The position numbers and the translations under genes were made by a program. A stretch of 50,418 bases of DNA. Origin: Bacteroidales bacterium. Its GTDB lineage: Bacteria > Bacteroidota > Bacteroidia > Bacteroidales > Muribaculaceae. The stretch covers positions 1 to 50,418 of the forward strand of contig QAMW01000042.1 of assembly GCA_003150235.1 (NCBI GenBank), in the 5' to 3' direction. Position 1 is the stretch's first letter, and each line of letters opens with the position of its first letter. The notes beneath the pieces were generated by a model. It ran no database searches, was not told where the DNA came from, and was given only the letters and a program-made list of their open reading frames with translations. Below, one piece after another: positions 1 to 8,618 of the stretch.

Positions 1-263
1 TCCCTCCTGAGAAGGTCCTCGATGCGCCGCGAGGAGTATACATTGCTCAGGTATGCGAAGACCAGCACCTTGAGCATCATCCTGGGATTAAAGGCACTGT
101 TGCCCCCGCCCCGGTAGGTCGAGAGGATATCGCTGATGTCAAGACGGTCTATGACCGCATCGACAACCCTCACCATGTGGTTTTCGGGCACGAGTTCATC
201 CAGCGATGGCGGAAGAAGTAGATTTTGTTTCCTATTGTCAGATTTTATTGCTAACTTTGCCAT
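1..263 (-). CDS. IS1182-like transposase, N-terminal part (cut by window edge)
   Basis: The minus strand from the ATG at 261-263 reads MAKLAIKSDNRKQNLLLPPS and continues in frame to the window edge (87 codons). The motifs DELVPENHMVRVVDAVID and RGGGNSAFNPRMMLKVLVFA are typical of the N-terminal domain (DUF772 type) of IS1182-family DDE transposases, which cut and paste their own element. The catalytic DDE core lies beyond position 1 and cannot be judged, so I cannot say whether the gene is intact. A promoter-like TATATTTG (minus strand, 299-306) precedes it. The family call is by motif recognition; the exact IS name is not known. Confidence 0.85.
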   Translation of the reverse strand, partial: MAKLAIKSDNRKQNLLLPPSLDELVPENHMVRVVDAVIDRLDISDILSTYRGGGNSAFNPRMMLKVLVFAYLSNVYSSRRIEDLLRR

Positions 264-298
264 GTTGTGCTATGATTATCAGTGGTTTATTCGCAATA

Positions 299-306
299 CA
301 AATATA
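299..306 (-). promoter_or_regulatory. Promoter -7 motif for the transposase
   Basis: The minus strand reads TATATTTG, a full match to the Bacteroidetes TAnnTTTG element, 36 bases upstream of the transposase ATG. No clear -33 TTTG is seen at the standard spacing. Confidence 0.45.
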
Positions 307-327
307 CTGAAAATCTATGACATGACA

Positions 328-362
328 AAGGCTTTCAAGCTGATATTCAGCGCGAAAGCCTT
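328..362. repeat. Hairpin inside the IS 5' region
   Basis: Perfect 9-bp arms AAGGCTTTC / GAAAGCCTT enclose a 17-base loop that itself contains GCTGA/TCAGC. It lies between the flanking terminator hairpin and the transposase promoter. Many IS carry such structures to shield the transposase gene from transcripts entering from outside; that role is inferred. On the plus strand it is followed by ATTTTTT and could act as a terminator in that direction. Confidence 0.5.
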
Positions 363-387
363 ATTTTTTACCTGTTTAGACTATAAA

Positions 388-420
388 AAGAGACTGCCCA
401 AACTTGTTAGACAGTCTCTT
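388..420 (-). terminator. Terminator hairpin downstream of pulA, possibly at the IS end
   Basis: The arms AAGAGACTG and CAGTCTCTT pair perfectly over 9 bp around a 15-base loop. On the minus strand the stem is followed by a short T run, and it begins 21 bases past the pullulanase stop codon, so it is a good intrinsic terminator for that gene. It may also mark the outer end of the insertion sequence; the exact IS boundary cannot be fixed from one copy. Confidence 0.65.
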
Positions 421-441
421 CTTATGTTATCTCGATTGGGA

Positions 442-2463
442 TTATTTTTCTTTGGCGAGGATAAGGGCGGAACGTGGCTCGACCGTAATCTTGCCACCTT
501 TAATCTTACCCATTCCCTCTGCGATAAGATTGCCGTCGCGGGCTATCACAAGCCATTCCCCTCCGGGAATCTTGACGGTCTTTGCATCGTTGGAGCCGTT
601 AAACACAAGCTTTATTTCTTTCCATGGGTCACCGTTGGCATGGTTCTTAAGAGAATAGGAAATAAGATTGGGCTCATTCACATTGTCAAACACCAGATAT
701 TTTGCCACATCCTCTGCCGTAGTCAGACGGAAAGCCGGATGAGATTTACGCAGCTTTACCAACTCCTTATAATAATTGAACAGTTCGGAGTTCTGATGCT
801 TCAAGGTCCAGTCAATCGCATTTATTGAATCTGGCGACTTATAGGAATTGTGTACGCCTTTCTTATCACGGTAAATCTCCTCTCCGGCAAACATGAAAGG
901 TGTGCCCTGAGAAGTGAATACAATCGTCTCGGCGAGCTTGTGGGCGCGCTGACGGTCGGCAACGCTCTCACCGGGCAAAGATTTAGCGAGTTTGTCGGTG
1001 AGCATCAGGTCATCGTGGCATGACACATAGTTAATCACCTGAGTCGGAGCAAGCGCATAAGGCTTCTTCGAGTTATTCCCCTTGCTGTAATCAACCTGCG
1101 GATGAGCCGTAGCACCGACAATACCTATTTTGACGGTCTCTTCAAGCCCCGGTTTTCCTGTGGCGAAACCCCGGTCTTTTGCATCGGAATAATGTCCCTT
1201 CACGGCATCACGGATGTCATCGCTGAACACAGCAACCTGCGGCATCGCCGATACATTATCTTTCAAGGCACGAAGCTCGACAGGCAGCGGCGAGTCACCG
1301 GCAGTCCATCCTTCGCCGTACACGAAAATGTCGGGATTGATTTTTTTGAGTTCCGATGCCACCTGATTCATTGTCTCAGTGTCATGGATAGCCATAAGGT
1401 CGAAGCGGAAACCGTCGATGTGATACTCCTTTGCCCAATACTTAACAGAGTTTACGATAAAATCGCGCATCTGCTGACGCTCGGAAGCAGTCTCATTGCC
1501 ACATCCTGAAGCATCACTGTAGGAGCCGTCGGCACGATGACGGTAGAAATATCCGGGCGCGGTAAGAGAGAAATTGGAATCATCATTTTGCGCGGTGTGA
1601 TTGTAAACCACATCCATCACCACCCCGATACCTGCATCGTGAAGTGACTTGACCATTTCCTTCATCTCGCGCACTCTCACCGCAGGATCCATGGGATTGG
1701 TGGAATAACTGCCTTCCGGAGCATTATAATTGAGAGGGTCATATCCCCAGTTGTAGCCGTTCTGAGGAAGCTGCGTCTCGTCAACACTATTATAATCGTA
1801 AGAAGGGAGTATGTGAACATGCGTCACTCCAAGCTCTTTCAGGTGATCTATGCCAGTCTTGTCACCAAGAGAGGAACGTGCTTCCTGTTCGGTAAGTGCG
1901 AGGAATTTGCCCTTGTTCACGATTCCCGATGAAGGATGCATCGAGAAATCGCGATGATGCATTTCGTAAATCACCGCATCGTTAATATTGGCGATTGCCG
2001 GACCTTTGTCAGTCGCCCAACCTTCGGGATTTGTCTTGGCAAAATCTATGATTGCAGCGCGCTCGCCATTGACACCCACAGCTTTCGCCCATATACCCGG
2101 CGTTTCTTTTAGCCATTTCCCTTTGTGCTTAATAGAGAATGTGTAAAACTTGCCATATAACGCCTTACCGACCTCTGCGCGCCATACGCCGTTGGCAGTA
2201 CGCTGCATATCAAGTGTGTCTTCAGGCGCAGAATTCAATCCTGATGGATAGATATACACTTTTACCGCTTCCGCTTCAGGCGACCACAAGGCAAATCGGG
2301 TAGAATTTCCGGTGACTGTCATTTCAAGGTCGTCACCATTGTAAGTTTCAAATGTGGAATACACGGTATCTATATCGGCTGCACGGGCAATATCGCCCCC
2401 ATAAATAAATGACGCTGTGGCAAGAGCCGTACAGGCACACAACTTCATAAAATCCAACTTCAT
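442..2463 (-). CDS. pulA: Type I pullulanase (GH13, secreted)
   Basis: A 673-residue debranching enzyme that would hydrolyse alpha-1,6 links in pullulan, glycogen or branched starch products. An N-terminal signal peptide (about residues 1-28, ending ARA) predicts export. A CBM48-like beta domain (about 40-120) precedes the GH13 barrel. The type I pullulanase signature YNWGYDP is at 237-243, DVVYNHT at 284-290, the catalytic nucleophile in GFRFDLM (D355), the acid/base in VYGEGW (E384) and the third acid in NYVSCHDD (D484). Length and order are normal for bacterial PulA. It lies 92 bases downstream of a small secreted protein gene and ends at a terminator. It is not linked to the sus locus 31 kb away but would complement it. 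Confidence 0.93.
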   Translation of the reverse strand: MKLDFMKLCACTALATASFIYGGDIARAADIDTVYSTFETYNGDDLEMTVTGNSTRFALWSPEAEAVKVYIYPSGLNSAPEDTLDMQRTANGVWRAEVGKALYGKFYTFSIKHKGKWLKETPGIWAKAVGVNGERAAIIDFAKTNPEGWATDKGPAIANINDAVIYEMHHRDFSMHPSSGIVNKGKFLALTEQEARSSLGDKTGIDHLKELGVTHVHILPSYDYNSVDETQLPQNGYNWGYDPLNYNAPEGSYSTNPMDPAVRVREMKEMVKSLHDAGIGVVMDVVYNHTAQNDDSNFSLTAPGYFYRHRADGSYSDASGCGNETASERQQMRDFIVNSVKYWAKEYHIDGFRFDLMAIHDTETMNQVASELKKINPDIFVYGEGWTAGDSPLPVELRALKDNVSAMPQVAVFSDDIRDAVKGHYSDAKDRGFATGKPGLEETVKIGIVGATAHPQVDYSKGNNSKKPYALAPTQVINYVSCHDDLMLTDKLAKSLPGESVADRQRAHKLAETIVFTSQGTPFMFAGEEIYRDKKGVHNSYKSPDSINAIDWTLKHQNSELFNYYKELVKLRKSHPAFRLTTAEDVAKYLVFDNVNEPNLISYSLKNHANGDPWKEIKLVFNGSNDAKTVKIPGGEWLVIARDGNLIAEGMGKIKGGKITVEPRSALILAKEK

Positions 2464-2555
2464 TAGAATGAAAAATAGAGTAAATTAAGTTATAAGACAA
2501 CACAAAAAGAGCAGTACGTCAAGAAAGAATCAATGAATTAAATTCATTTAATCCC

Positions 2556-2867
2556 TTAACGCACCACAATCTTCTTAGACCAGTCCTTGCACTTTACTAT
2601 GTAATATCCCTGTGGCAGGTCGACTGTCACTGACTCAACGACATCCATGGATTTCACCATTTGCCCGGTAATGGAATAGATGTAGAAATGATGGGTCTCG
2701 CCATCGGTCACTGTCAGTTCAATACCCTGTGGGACAGCCTTCATAGAAGGTGCTGAAACGGTCATGGAAGATGTCAAATCATCGTCGGCAGACTGCGCGA
2801 AAGTCACAGCCGGCATTGCAAATGCCAGACATGCCGCGATAGCCAATGTCATGATTTTTTTCTTCAT
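2556..2867 (-). CDS. Small secreted protein with a C-terminal beta domain resembling T9SS sorting tails
   Basis: A 103-residue protein beginning MKKKIMTLAIAACLAF, with a clear signal peptide ending AQ near residue 25. The rest is short; its last 40 residues (IYSITGQMVKS...LPQGYYIVKCKDWSKKIVVR, with a gap) resemble the folded C-terminal domain of type IX secretion (type A) cargo, here almost the whole mature protein. I chose the ATG at 2865-2867 because the longer reading would start at a GTG inside the end of the AraC gene. It is co-directional with the AraC gene and pulA. Function is not known. Similar stand-alone tail-like proteins occur in Bacteroidales, but whether this one is cleaved or surface-bound is unclear. 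Confidence 0.75.
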   Translation of the reverse strand: MKKKIMTLAIAACLAFAMPAVTFAQSADDDLTSSMTVSAPSMKAVPQGIELTVTDGETHHFYIYSITGQMVKSMDVVESVTVDLPQGYYIVKCKDWSKKIVVR

Positions 2868-2883
2868 CTCCACAATTCTGGTA

Positions 2884-3825
2884 TTAATCACTTACAAAGT
2901 TAACACAAATATCCCGGTTTTCCAAATCCTCCGCAAAAAACTTTTCATATTCATTTCCGACTGACCGACTGACAAAATATCTCATTCGATAGGCTTTTGG
3001 GGAAACGCCTGTGTGGGTTTTGAAATATTTTCCAAAAAATGACTGTGTAGGAAAATTGAGCTGATAACAGATTTGCTGAATGGTCATGTCGGTCGATGCA
3101 AGCAATGCCTTTGCCTCCATCAATACATATTCCTCAATCCACTCAGCCGCACTTTTGCCTGTAACATTTTTTACAACAGAGGAAAGATAACCGGGCGTAA
3201 TGTTCATTTCTGAAGCATAGTCAATAACCTTTCTTCTTCGATGATAATTCTGACTAACATTATTGATGTATTGTTGGGCAAGATTTTCCTCTCTTGACAA
3301 TACGGGAGGAATTTTCGCCACAATGCTGTCAGCCATGCTGTAAATCATGGCTGATGTAAGATTCCGCAATATCTCGTGGATATGTGGCCGTTGACGGGCG
3401 AGAATCCTGCGCGCCATCCCACAGAACAATCTGATTGCCTCGTTCTCCTCTTTAGAAGGCAAGACAACAGGATTGGAGGTAAGGACATTGGAGATATTCA
3501 GATTATACGGGAATCCCATAGAGCTTATAAATTCAGGCGACAAGGATATTAATGTGGCCTTATAGTCCTCTGACACAGATATAATCTCCACCACTTGTCC
3601 GGGCAACGTGAATCCTACTGAACCGGGTGGAGAAACAACGGTCTTTAGATTTACACGACTCTTACATACTCCACTTATACATACGCTACACTGATACATA
3701 TGGTTAATCACCGGAATTTCCGGAAAGTCATCAGCCGTTATGTCAATGACAAAGAAATCGTCGTCAAGGCGACAGGTTTCCGGGCATGAAGTCAGCCGTT
3801 TTAGAATTGAATTCTTCCGTATCAT
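2884..3825 (-). CDS. AraC-family transcriptional regulator
   Basis: A 313-residue protein with an N-terminal ligand/dimerisation region (1-190) of no recognised type and a C-terminal AraC double helix-turn-helix (about 195-290). The second helix region reads MTIQQICYQLNFPTQSFFGK and is followed by the family signature FKTHTGVSPKAYR. The promoter motif TAATTTTG on the minus strand (3851-3858) gives a leader of about 20 bases. It is divergent from the TonB receptor gene at 3981 over 155 bases, which suggests it controls that operon, itself, or both. It is also upstream of the small secreted protein and pulA on the same strand. The inducer is unknown. Confidence 0.92.
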   Translation of the reverse strand: MIRKNSILKRLTSCPETCRLDDDFFVIDITADDFPEIPVINHMYQCSVCISGVCKSRVNLKTVVSPPGSVGFTLPGQVVEIISVSEDYKATLISLSPEFISSMGFPYNLNISNVLTSNPVVLPSKEENEAIRLFCGMARRILARQRPHIHEILRNLTSAMIYSMADSIVAKIPPVLSREENLAQQYINNVSQNYHRRRKVIDYASEMNITPGYLSSVVKNVTGKSAAEWIEEYVLMEAKALLASTDMTIQQICYQLNFPTQSFFGKYFKTHTGVSPKAYRMRYFVSRSVGNEYEKFFAEDLENRDICVNFVSD

Positions 3826-3850
3826 TATTGGTATGCTTGTTTTTTAGACC

Positions 3851-3858
3851 ACAAAATT
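3851..3858 (-). promoter_or_regulatory. Promoter -7 motif for the AraC gene
   Basis: The minus strand reads TAATTTTG, matching TAnnTTTG, 25 bases before the start codon at 3825. It is back to back with the plus-strand promoter at 3925-3954. Confidence 0.6.
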
Positions 3859-3924
3859 AGATTAAAAATCTGAATTTTAGTCCTTCATTTTAAGAATAGT
3901 CCAATTTGTTCAAAGATTTGACCT

Positions 3925-3954
3925 TTTGTGTTGAAGCGTACAGCAGTAATTTTG
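3925..3954 (+). promoter_or_regulatory. Bacteroidetes-type promoter for the TonB receptor operon
   Basis: TTTG at 3925-3928, an 18-base spacer, then TAATTTTG at 3947-3954. This matches the -33/-7 pair used by the Bacteroidetes primary sigma factor and lies 26 bases before the ATG at 3981. Confidence 0.7.
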
Positions 3955-3980
3955 CACCGGATTTAATAGCGTCGTAATGT

Positions 3981-6284
3981 ATGGTTAAATTGAACAAGAT
4001 AATTGTACTGTTAACAATGGCAGTGGTATTAAGTGCCGCTGACGCATTTGCACAGCAAACATTCATCATAAAAGGCCGGGTAATGGAGGCGGAAACAAAG
4101 GAGCCTCTTATCGGGGCATCGGTAAGATGTGGCAGCACCGGAACGGCAACGGATGTTGACGGCAATTATGAGCTTTCCATGAAAGAAGGCTCGTATGATA
4201 TTGAATGTTCATATATAGGTTTTGAGAACGACAGACGCAGGATCATGTTATCGTGCGATACAATACTTGATTTCTCGCTGCAAAGCTCCACGAGCGAATT
4301 GTCTGAGGTCGTTGTGCTGTCACGTTCCGTGATGGACAGGCTAAAAAACACGCAACCGGGAATGGAGCGTATTGACCTTGATGAGATGTCTAAAACTCCC
4401 GTATTGTTTGGAGAGCGCGACATACTCAAATCCTTGCAGCTACTCCCCGGCGTTTCGGCAGAAGGTGATGGTACCGGCGGCTTTCAAGTGCGTGGTGGGA
4501 CCGCAAGTCAGAATCTTGTACTGCTTGACGATGCCCCGGTTATAAATTCGGGGCATCTGTTCGGATTCTTCTCAACATTCAACGACCCTGCGTTATCAAG
4601 TGCCACACTCTACAAAGGTCAGATTCCAGCCCGTTATGGCGGGGCAACATCGTCTGTGTTTGATGTAAATACCAAAGCCGGTAATTCAGAAAGATACAAA
4701 GGTTCTTTTACAGTAGGATTGTTGTCTGCCAAATTTGATATTGAAGGACCGATAATCAAGGATAAACTTTCGTTCTTTGTTTCTGCAAGACGTTCCTACA
4801 TGGATATGTTTCTGAAATTCACAGACCAGTTCAAAGATAACTCACTCTATTTTTACGACATAAACGCAAAAGTGAATTACAATATAGGATATAATGACAA
4901 ACTTGCAGTGTCTTTATTTGTCGGGCGTGATAATCTCGGAATGAGTGATATGATGAATATGCAGTGGGGCAATATCACTACAACGGCAAAATGGTATCAT
5001 ACATTTAATGACCAGCTTGCATCAGTAGCTACACTATATCATGGCAATTTTATAAACGACATGGGTATGCAGATAACATCCGAGGATGACAATATGAACG
5101 GGCATCTGCGTCAGACAGGTATAAAATATACATTTTCTTGGAATCCTCACGAGAATCATAATGTGGATTTTGGATTGCAGTCAGCTCTTATTGACTTGAA
5201 ATCCGCTGAATGGACTATGGGAACCACACATCAAAAGGAGCAACGCCGAGGTTGGGAAAGCGGAGTGTGGATAAATGACGACTGGGCCATAAACGAGCGT
5301 GTTCATGTGATGGGTGGCCTCCGTCTGGAGATAATGTCGGCATTAGGAGGTTCCCCATATTACAAAGTGGATGAGGGCGGTAATATAACTGACAGGTTTA
5401 CACCTCGTAATGGGAAACCATATAAGACATATTTGTCAGTTGAACCGCGATTGAGCATCAATTATCGCATAACTGATTTGCAAAGCATTAAAATGGCATA
5501 CAGCAGGAGTTCGCAGAATATTCATGCCATACGCAGCACCGGGTCTTCGATGCCCTTTGACAGATATGCCATGACCAGCAACATCATAAAGCCTCAGACC
5601 GCCGATCAGGTTAGTGCCGGGTATGTAGCACTCTTTGGAAACACCCGATGGGAAATATCCGGCGAGGTGTTCTATAAGAGTATTCGCAATATATATGATT
5701 ACAAGGACGGAAAATCATTCAATTCCGAAATTGAGATAGAGCGTCTTCTCTTGGGTGGCAAGGGCCGCGCATACGGTTTTGAATTCACTTTACGCAAGAA
5801 CGCTGGTAAACTGACCGGGTGGGTAGGTTATACATTGTCTTGGGCGCAGAACAAAATAGACGGTATAAATAACGGAGAGTGGTACACTGCCGGCAATGAC
5901 CGACGCCATGATATATCTGTGGTCGGAATATATCAGTTCAATAAAAAATGGAATATGTCTGCCGCATGGGTATTCAACACAGGACAGGCATTGACAGCTC
6001 CAAGTGCAAAATATGAGGTTGACGGGATTCATATGTTCCATTACGCCGAAAGAAACGGATACCGCGCACCTGCGTATCACCGATTGGATTTAAGTGCGAC
6101 ATATACACATGAAGGGCCGAAACTTACTTATGAATGGTCATTCGGAATATACAACGCCTATTCGCGCTACAATCCATTTCTGATAGTGTTTGAGACAGAT
6201 GAAAATGCTCCGACCGGATTTAAGACCATGAAACATTCACTTTTCGGGCTGGTCCCATCTGTGTCGTACACATTAAAATTTTGA
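3981..6284 (+). CDS. TonB-dependent outer membrane receptor with carboxypeptidase-like N-domain
   Basis: A 767-residue outer membrane receptor: signal peptide (1-24, ending AFAQ), carboxypeptidase-D-regulatory-like domain (about 29-110, GRVMEAETKEPLIGASV...GYEL), plug (about 120-225, including FQVRGGTASQNLVLLDDAPV), then a beta barrel ending in FGLVPSVSYTLKF with a terminal aromatic residue. It would import an unknown ligand using TonB energy. It is not a SusC (too short, no SusD beside it). It is followed 6 bases later by a DUF4249 lipoprotein, a pairing common in Bacteroidetes. The divergent AraC gene is the likely regulator. The substrate cannot be read from sequence. Confidence 0.9.
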   Translation: MVKLNKIIVLLTMAVVLSAADAFAQQTFIIKGRVMEAETKEPLIGASVRCGSTGTATDVDGNYELSMKEGSYDIECSYIGFENDRRRIMLSCDTILDFSLQSSTSELSEVVVLSRSVMDRLKNTQPGMERIDLDEMSKTPVLFGERDILKSLQLLPGVSAEGDGTGGFQVRGGTASQNLVLLDDAPVINSGHLFGFFSTFNDPALSSATLYKGQIPARYGGATSSVFDVNTKAGNSERYKGSFTVGLLSAKFDIEGPIIKDKLSFFVSARRSYMDMFLKFTDQFKDNSLYFYDINAKVNYNIGYNDKLAVSLFVGRDNLGMSDMMNMQWGNITTTAKWYHTFNDQLASVATLYHGNFINDMGMQITSEDDNMNGHLRQTGIKYTFSWNPHENHNVDFGLQSALIDLKSAEWTMGTTHQKEQRRGWESGVWINDDWAINERVHVMGGLRLEIMSALGGSPYYKVDEGGNITDRFTPRNGKPYKTYLSVEPRLSINYRITDLQSIKMAYSRSSQNIHAIRSTGSSMPFDRYAMTSNIIKPQTADQVSAGYVALFGNTRWEISGEVFYKSIRNIYDYKDGKSFNSEIEIERLLLGGKGRAYGFEFTLRKNAGKLTGWVGYTLSWAQNKIDGINNGEWYTAGNDRRHDISVVGIYQFNKKWNMSAAWVFNTGQALTAPSAKYEVDGIHMFHYAERNGYRAPAYHRLDLSATYTHEGPKLTYEWSFGIYNAYSRYNPFLIVFETDENAPTGFKTMKHSLFGLVPSVSYTLKF

Positions 6285-6290
6285 AAACAA

Positions 6291-7097
6291 ATGAAATACC
6301 TATATTGGATATTGGCATTATGCCTACTGTCCTCGTGTGAGGAGGAAATTCAGCTTGACTATCGTCCGATAGACCCGCTTTATGTGATAGAGGGTCATGT
6401 CTGTAACGACGGCTCTGGAGTAGTTATAACCGGAACACGGGATATTGACGACCCTGTGTTAAAGGACGGAATAGAGGTTCAATCCGTTACACTGTCTTCG
6501 GATAACGGTATTAAAGAAACTCTGGTGTACGATAAAGATGGCATATACCGTTCTCGTTCATTCGTTGGTAAACCCGGTGAAACATATACTCTTACAGTCG
6601 TTATAGACGGAGAATCTTTCATTTCAAGCTCAACGATGCCGGGATATACTGAAATTATATCCACCCGGATGCGATGGGAGGAAATGATGGGAAACGATAT
6701 GCTTCATCTGATAGTTGATGTAAGCGACAAAGCCGATGACATAAACTATTATTACTATCGGATACTCCGTAATGGCAAATTATTTAAATGGAATGTTGTG
6801 CGTGACCTTGATAGCTCAAACAGCACTATACAGTTTGATATAAGCTGCATGAGCCGCGACAAGGCAGAGAAAAATGATCCTGATGATTATGATTCCATTT
6901 TGTTTGAAGGAGATGATATAACCATCGAAGTAAGAGCCATAGATATGAAAACCTATGACTATCTGTTCTCGGCAAAACTTTCGGGACAAAATCATTCAAA
7001 TCCGATATATAATTTTAATGGAGAAGTTCTCGGTTACTTCTCAGCCTATACAACCACATCTAAATCATTTGTATTCCATTATTCTGATATTGAATAA
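6291..7097 (+). CDS. DUF4249 family lipoprotein, partner of the TonB receptor
   Basis: A 268-residue lipoprotein. The signal peptide ends in LLSSC (Cys16), and acidic residues EEE directly follow, matching the surface lipoprotein export signal described in Bacteroidetes. The start of the mature chain (IQLDYRPIDPLYVIEGHV) is typical of DUF4249. These proteins sit next to receptors of the preceding type and are thought to assist them at the outer membrane, but the biochemical role is not established. It starts 6 bases after the receptor stop, so the two form an operon. A 15-bp perfect hairpin (7111-7145) follows 13 bases after the stop codon. Confidence 0.85.
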   Translation: MKYLYWILALCLLSSCEEEIQLDYRPIDPLYVIEGHVCNDGSGVVITGTRDIDDPVLKDGIEVQSVTLSSDNGIKETLVYDKDGIYRSRSFVGKPGETYTLTVVIDGESFISSSTMPGYTEIISTRMRWEEMMGNDMLHLIVDVSDKADDINYYYYRILRNGKLFKWNVVRDLDSSNSTIQFDISCMSRDKAEKNDPDDYDSILFEGDDITIEVRAIDMKTYDYLFSAKLSGQNHSNPIYNFNGEVLGYFSAYTTTSKSFVFHYSDIE

Positions 7098-7110
7098 ATG
7101 TGACAACAAG

Positions 7111-7145
7111 TTGCAACACTCATCGAAAAGCGATGAGTGTTGCAA
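7111..7145 (+). terminator. Strong hairpin after the DUF4249 gene
   Basis: A perfect 15-bp stem, TTGCAACACTCATCG with its exact complement, around a 5-base loop. No T run follows on either strand, so it is not a textbook intrinsic terminator; it may stop polymerase weakly or protect the 3' end of the mRNA. It lies between convergent genes. Confidence 0.5.
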
Positions 7146-7187
7146 CCTCAAAACTATCCATCATCCTTATTATCGGTAAGAATAATA

Positions 7188-7222
7188 GTTTATGGGATGA
7201 GGGTCAACGCCATCCCATAAAC
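7188..7222. repeat. Inverted repeat overlapping the aldo/keto reductase stop codon
   Basis: The 11-bp arms GTTTATGGGAT / ATCCCATAAAC are perfect, and the right arm lies inside the coding sequence of the reductase. There is no T run. It could be a weak terminator or mRNA 3' structure. Confidence 0.4.
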
Positions 7223-8043
7223 ATTTTTACAGTCTGAGGGTCATGATGGTCGAAAAACAGGCTCGTTGCCGTATCAAGACACGAAATTTCAGCCATATCA
7301 TCATCACTGAGCGTGAAATCGAATATATCAAGGTTCTGCTCCATACGCTCCACATGAGTTGATTTCGGGATGATTATCACATCACGCTGCACCAGCCAGC
7401 GCAATGCCACCTGCGCCACACTCTTGCCATATTTGCGCCCTATCCCCTCAAGTACAGGATTTGTGAAGAAATTATTGCGGCCCTCGGCAAGCGGCGCCCA
7501 CGCCATCATGTGTGTACCAAATTCTTTCATGTATTTTTGAGCCTCAATCTGCTGGTCAAATACATGGGTCTCGACCTGATTAACGGCCGGGACTATCTCG
7601 ACATTACTTGCCAGGTCAATGAAATGGTCGGGATAGAAATTGCTGACACCTATGGCACGCAATTTACCCTCCCTGTAAGCCTCCTCCAGCGCGCGATATG
7701 CTCCATACCGGTCGCAAAAAGGCTGATGGAGAAGCATAAGGTCGATATAATCCGTACCGAGTCGGCGCAGACTTTCATCAATCGATGCCTTAGCCTTCTC
7801 ATAGCCGTAATTGGATATCCATATCTTTGACACGAGAAACAGGTCACCGCGCGGAATACCGCTTTTCTTTACAGCCGCGCCAACACCATCTTCATTATGA
7901 TATGCCTGGGCGGTATCAATCATCCTGTAACCGACTTTCAAAGCATCGCTGACACAACGCTCACACTCTTCCGGAGAAACCTGATAGACACCATAGCCTA
8001 CCTGTGGCATCTCCACGCCATTATTTAATACTATATTCTTCAT
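7204..8043 (-). CDS. Aldo/keto reductase (2,5-diketogluconate reductase-like)
   Basis: A 279-residue NADPH-dependent carbonyl reductase, cytoplasmic. The catalytic tetrad is complete: D43 and Y48 (MIDTAQAYHNE), K73 (LVSKIWI) and H106 (LLHQPF). GVSNFYPDHF and the cofactor loop IPKSTHVERMEQN are also present. I chose the ATG at 8041-8043, which overlaps the upstream flavodoxin stop as ATGA, over the ATG four codons earlier. It is the last gene of the minus-strand block and is translationally coupled to the flavodoxin. The substrate is unknown; the family reduces small aldehydes and ketones. Confidence 0.9.
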   Translation of the reverse strand: MKNIVLNNGVEMPQVGYGVYQVSPEECERCVSDALKVGYRMIDTAQAYHNEDGVGAAVKKSGIPRGDLFLVSKIWISNYGYEKAKASIDESLRRLGTDYIDLMLLHQPFCDRYGAYRALEEAYREGKLRAIGVSNFYPDHFIDLASNVEIVPAVNQVETHVFDQQIEAQKYMKEFGTHMMAWAPLAEGRNNFFTNPVLEGIGRKYGKSVAQVALRWLVQRDVIIIPKSTHVERMEQNLDIFDFTLSDDDMAEISCLDTATSLFFDHHDPQTVKMFMGWR

Positions 8044-8615
8044 TGTTTTATCCATTTTTTAATAACTCCTTCCTTAGCCGGCAGACGCAATCCCTGCTTG
8101 ATATCCAGGTCGGGATAACCCTTATGTAAAGTCGAATCGGCTTCCGACATCGGACTTTCATAAGAGGTGCAGAACGGGAATATCACCTTCCCTTTAAGCT
8201 CGCTGCGATAGTCATCGAGAAACGTACGTATCACGGCAGGTTCCTCATGCCACCATATTGGGAAACCGAGAAACAGGGTGTCAATCTCGGCAAAATTCAC
8301 ATTGACAGGCTTTATCGCCGGACGAAGCGATTGGTTGAGATGTTCCTGCGTACAGCGCGACTGCTCGTTTACCCAGTCAACATCTTCCGTTGAATAAGGC
8401 TGCTCCGGCATAAGTCTTATCATCCTTGCTCCGGTGACCCCGGCAAGATCCTTTGCGGCAAGTTCTGTGTTACCGGAATGGGTGAAATATACAATTACTG
8501 CTTTCATATTTTCATTTGTTTGAGTTTGGACATTATTATTTGCCGGTTTAGATGCACAGGCGTTGAGTGCCAGCAGGCAAGCCACTACGATAAATAAGGA
8601 TTTCAGAACTTTCAT
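8040..8615 (-). CDS. Lipoprotein flavodoxin
   Basis: A 191-residue flavodoxin-fold protein behind a lipoprotein-type signal (LLALNAC, Cys20; Asn at -2 makes the lipobox slightly unusual). The FMN phosphate loop THSGNT is at 45-50, and GFPIWWHEEPAVIRTFL is the conserved flavin-contact region. It belongs to the group often annotated Flavodoxin_4. Flavodoxins normally carry electrons in the cytoplasm; here the signal predicts membrane anchoring outside it, where FMN would have to be supplied. The gene sits between a Cys-nucleophile hydrolase (3-base gap) and an aldo/keto reductase (ATGA overlap). A paralogue is at 12037-12645. Confidence 0.85.
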   Translation of the reverse strand: MKVLKSLFIVVACLLALNACASKPANNNVQTQTNENMKAVIVYFTHSGNTELAAKDLAGVTGARMIRLMPEQPYSTEDVDWVNEQSRCTQEHLNQSLRPAIKPVNVNFAEIDTLFLGFPIWWHEEPAVIRTFLDDYRSELKGKVIFPFCTSYESPMSEADSTLHKGYPDLDIKQGLRLPAKEGVIKKWIKQ

Positions 8616-8618
8616 AAT

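Noticed and set aside
136..828. 230-codon open frame on the plus strand
   Set aside because: It runs antisense across the transposase start, two hairpins and the 3' end of pulA, and its translation shows no domain; a shadow frame.
442..2463. pulA as part of the sus polysaccharide utilisation locus
   Set aside because: It is 31 kb away with unrelated genes between and has no SusC/SusD neighbours; only a functional link is proposed.
7188..7222. Inverted repeat at the reductase 3' end as an intrinsic terminator
   Set aside because: One arm is coding and there is no T run; kept only as a repeat.
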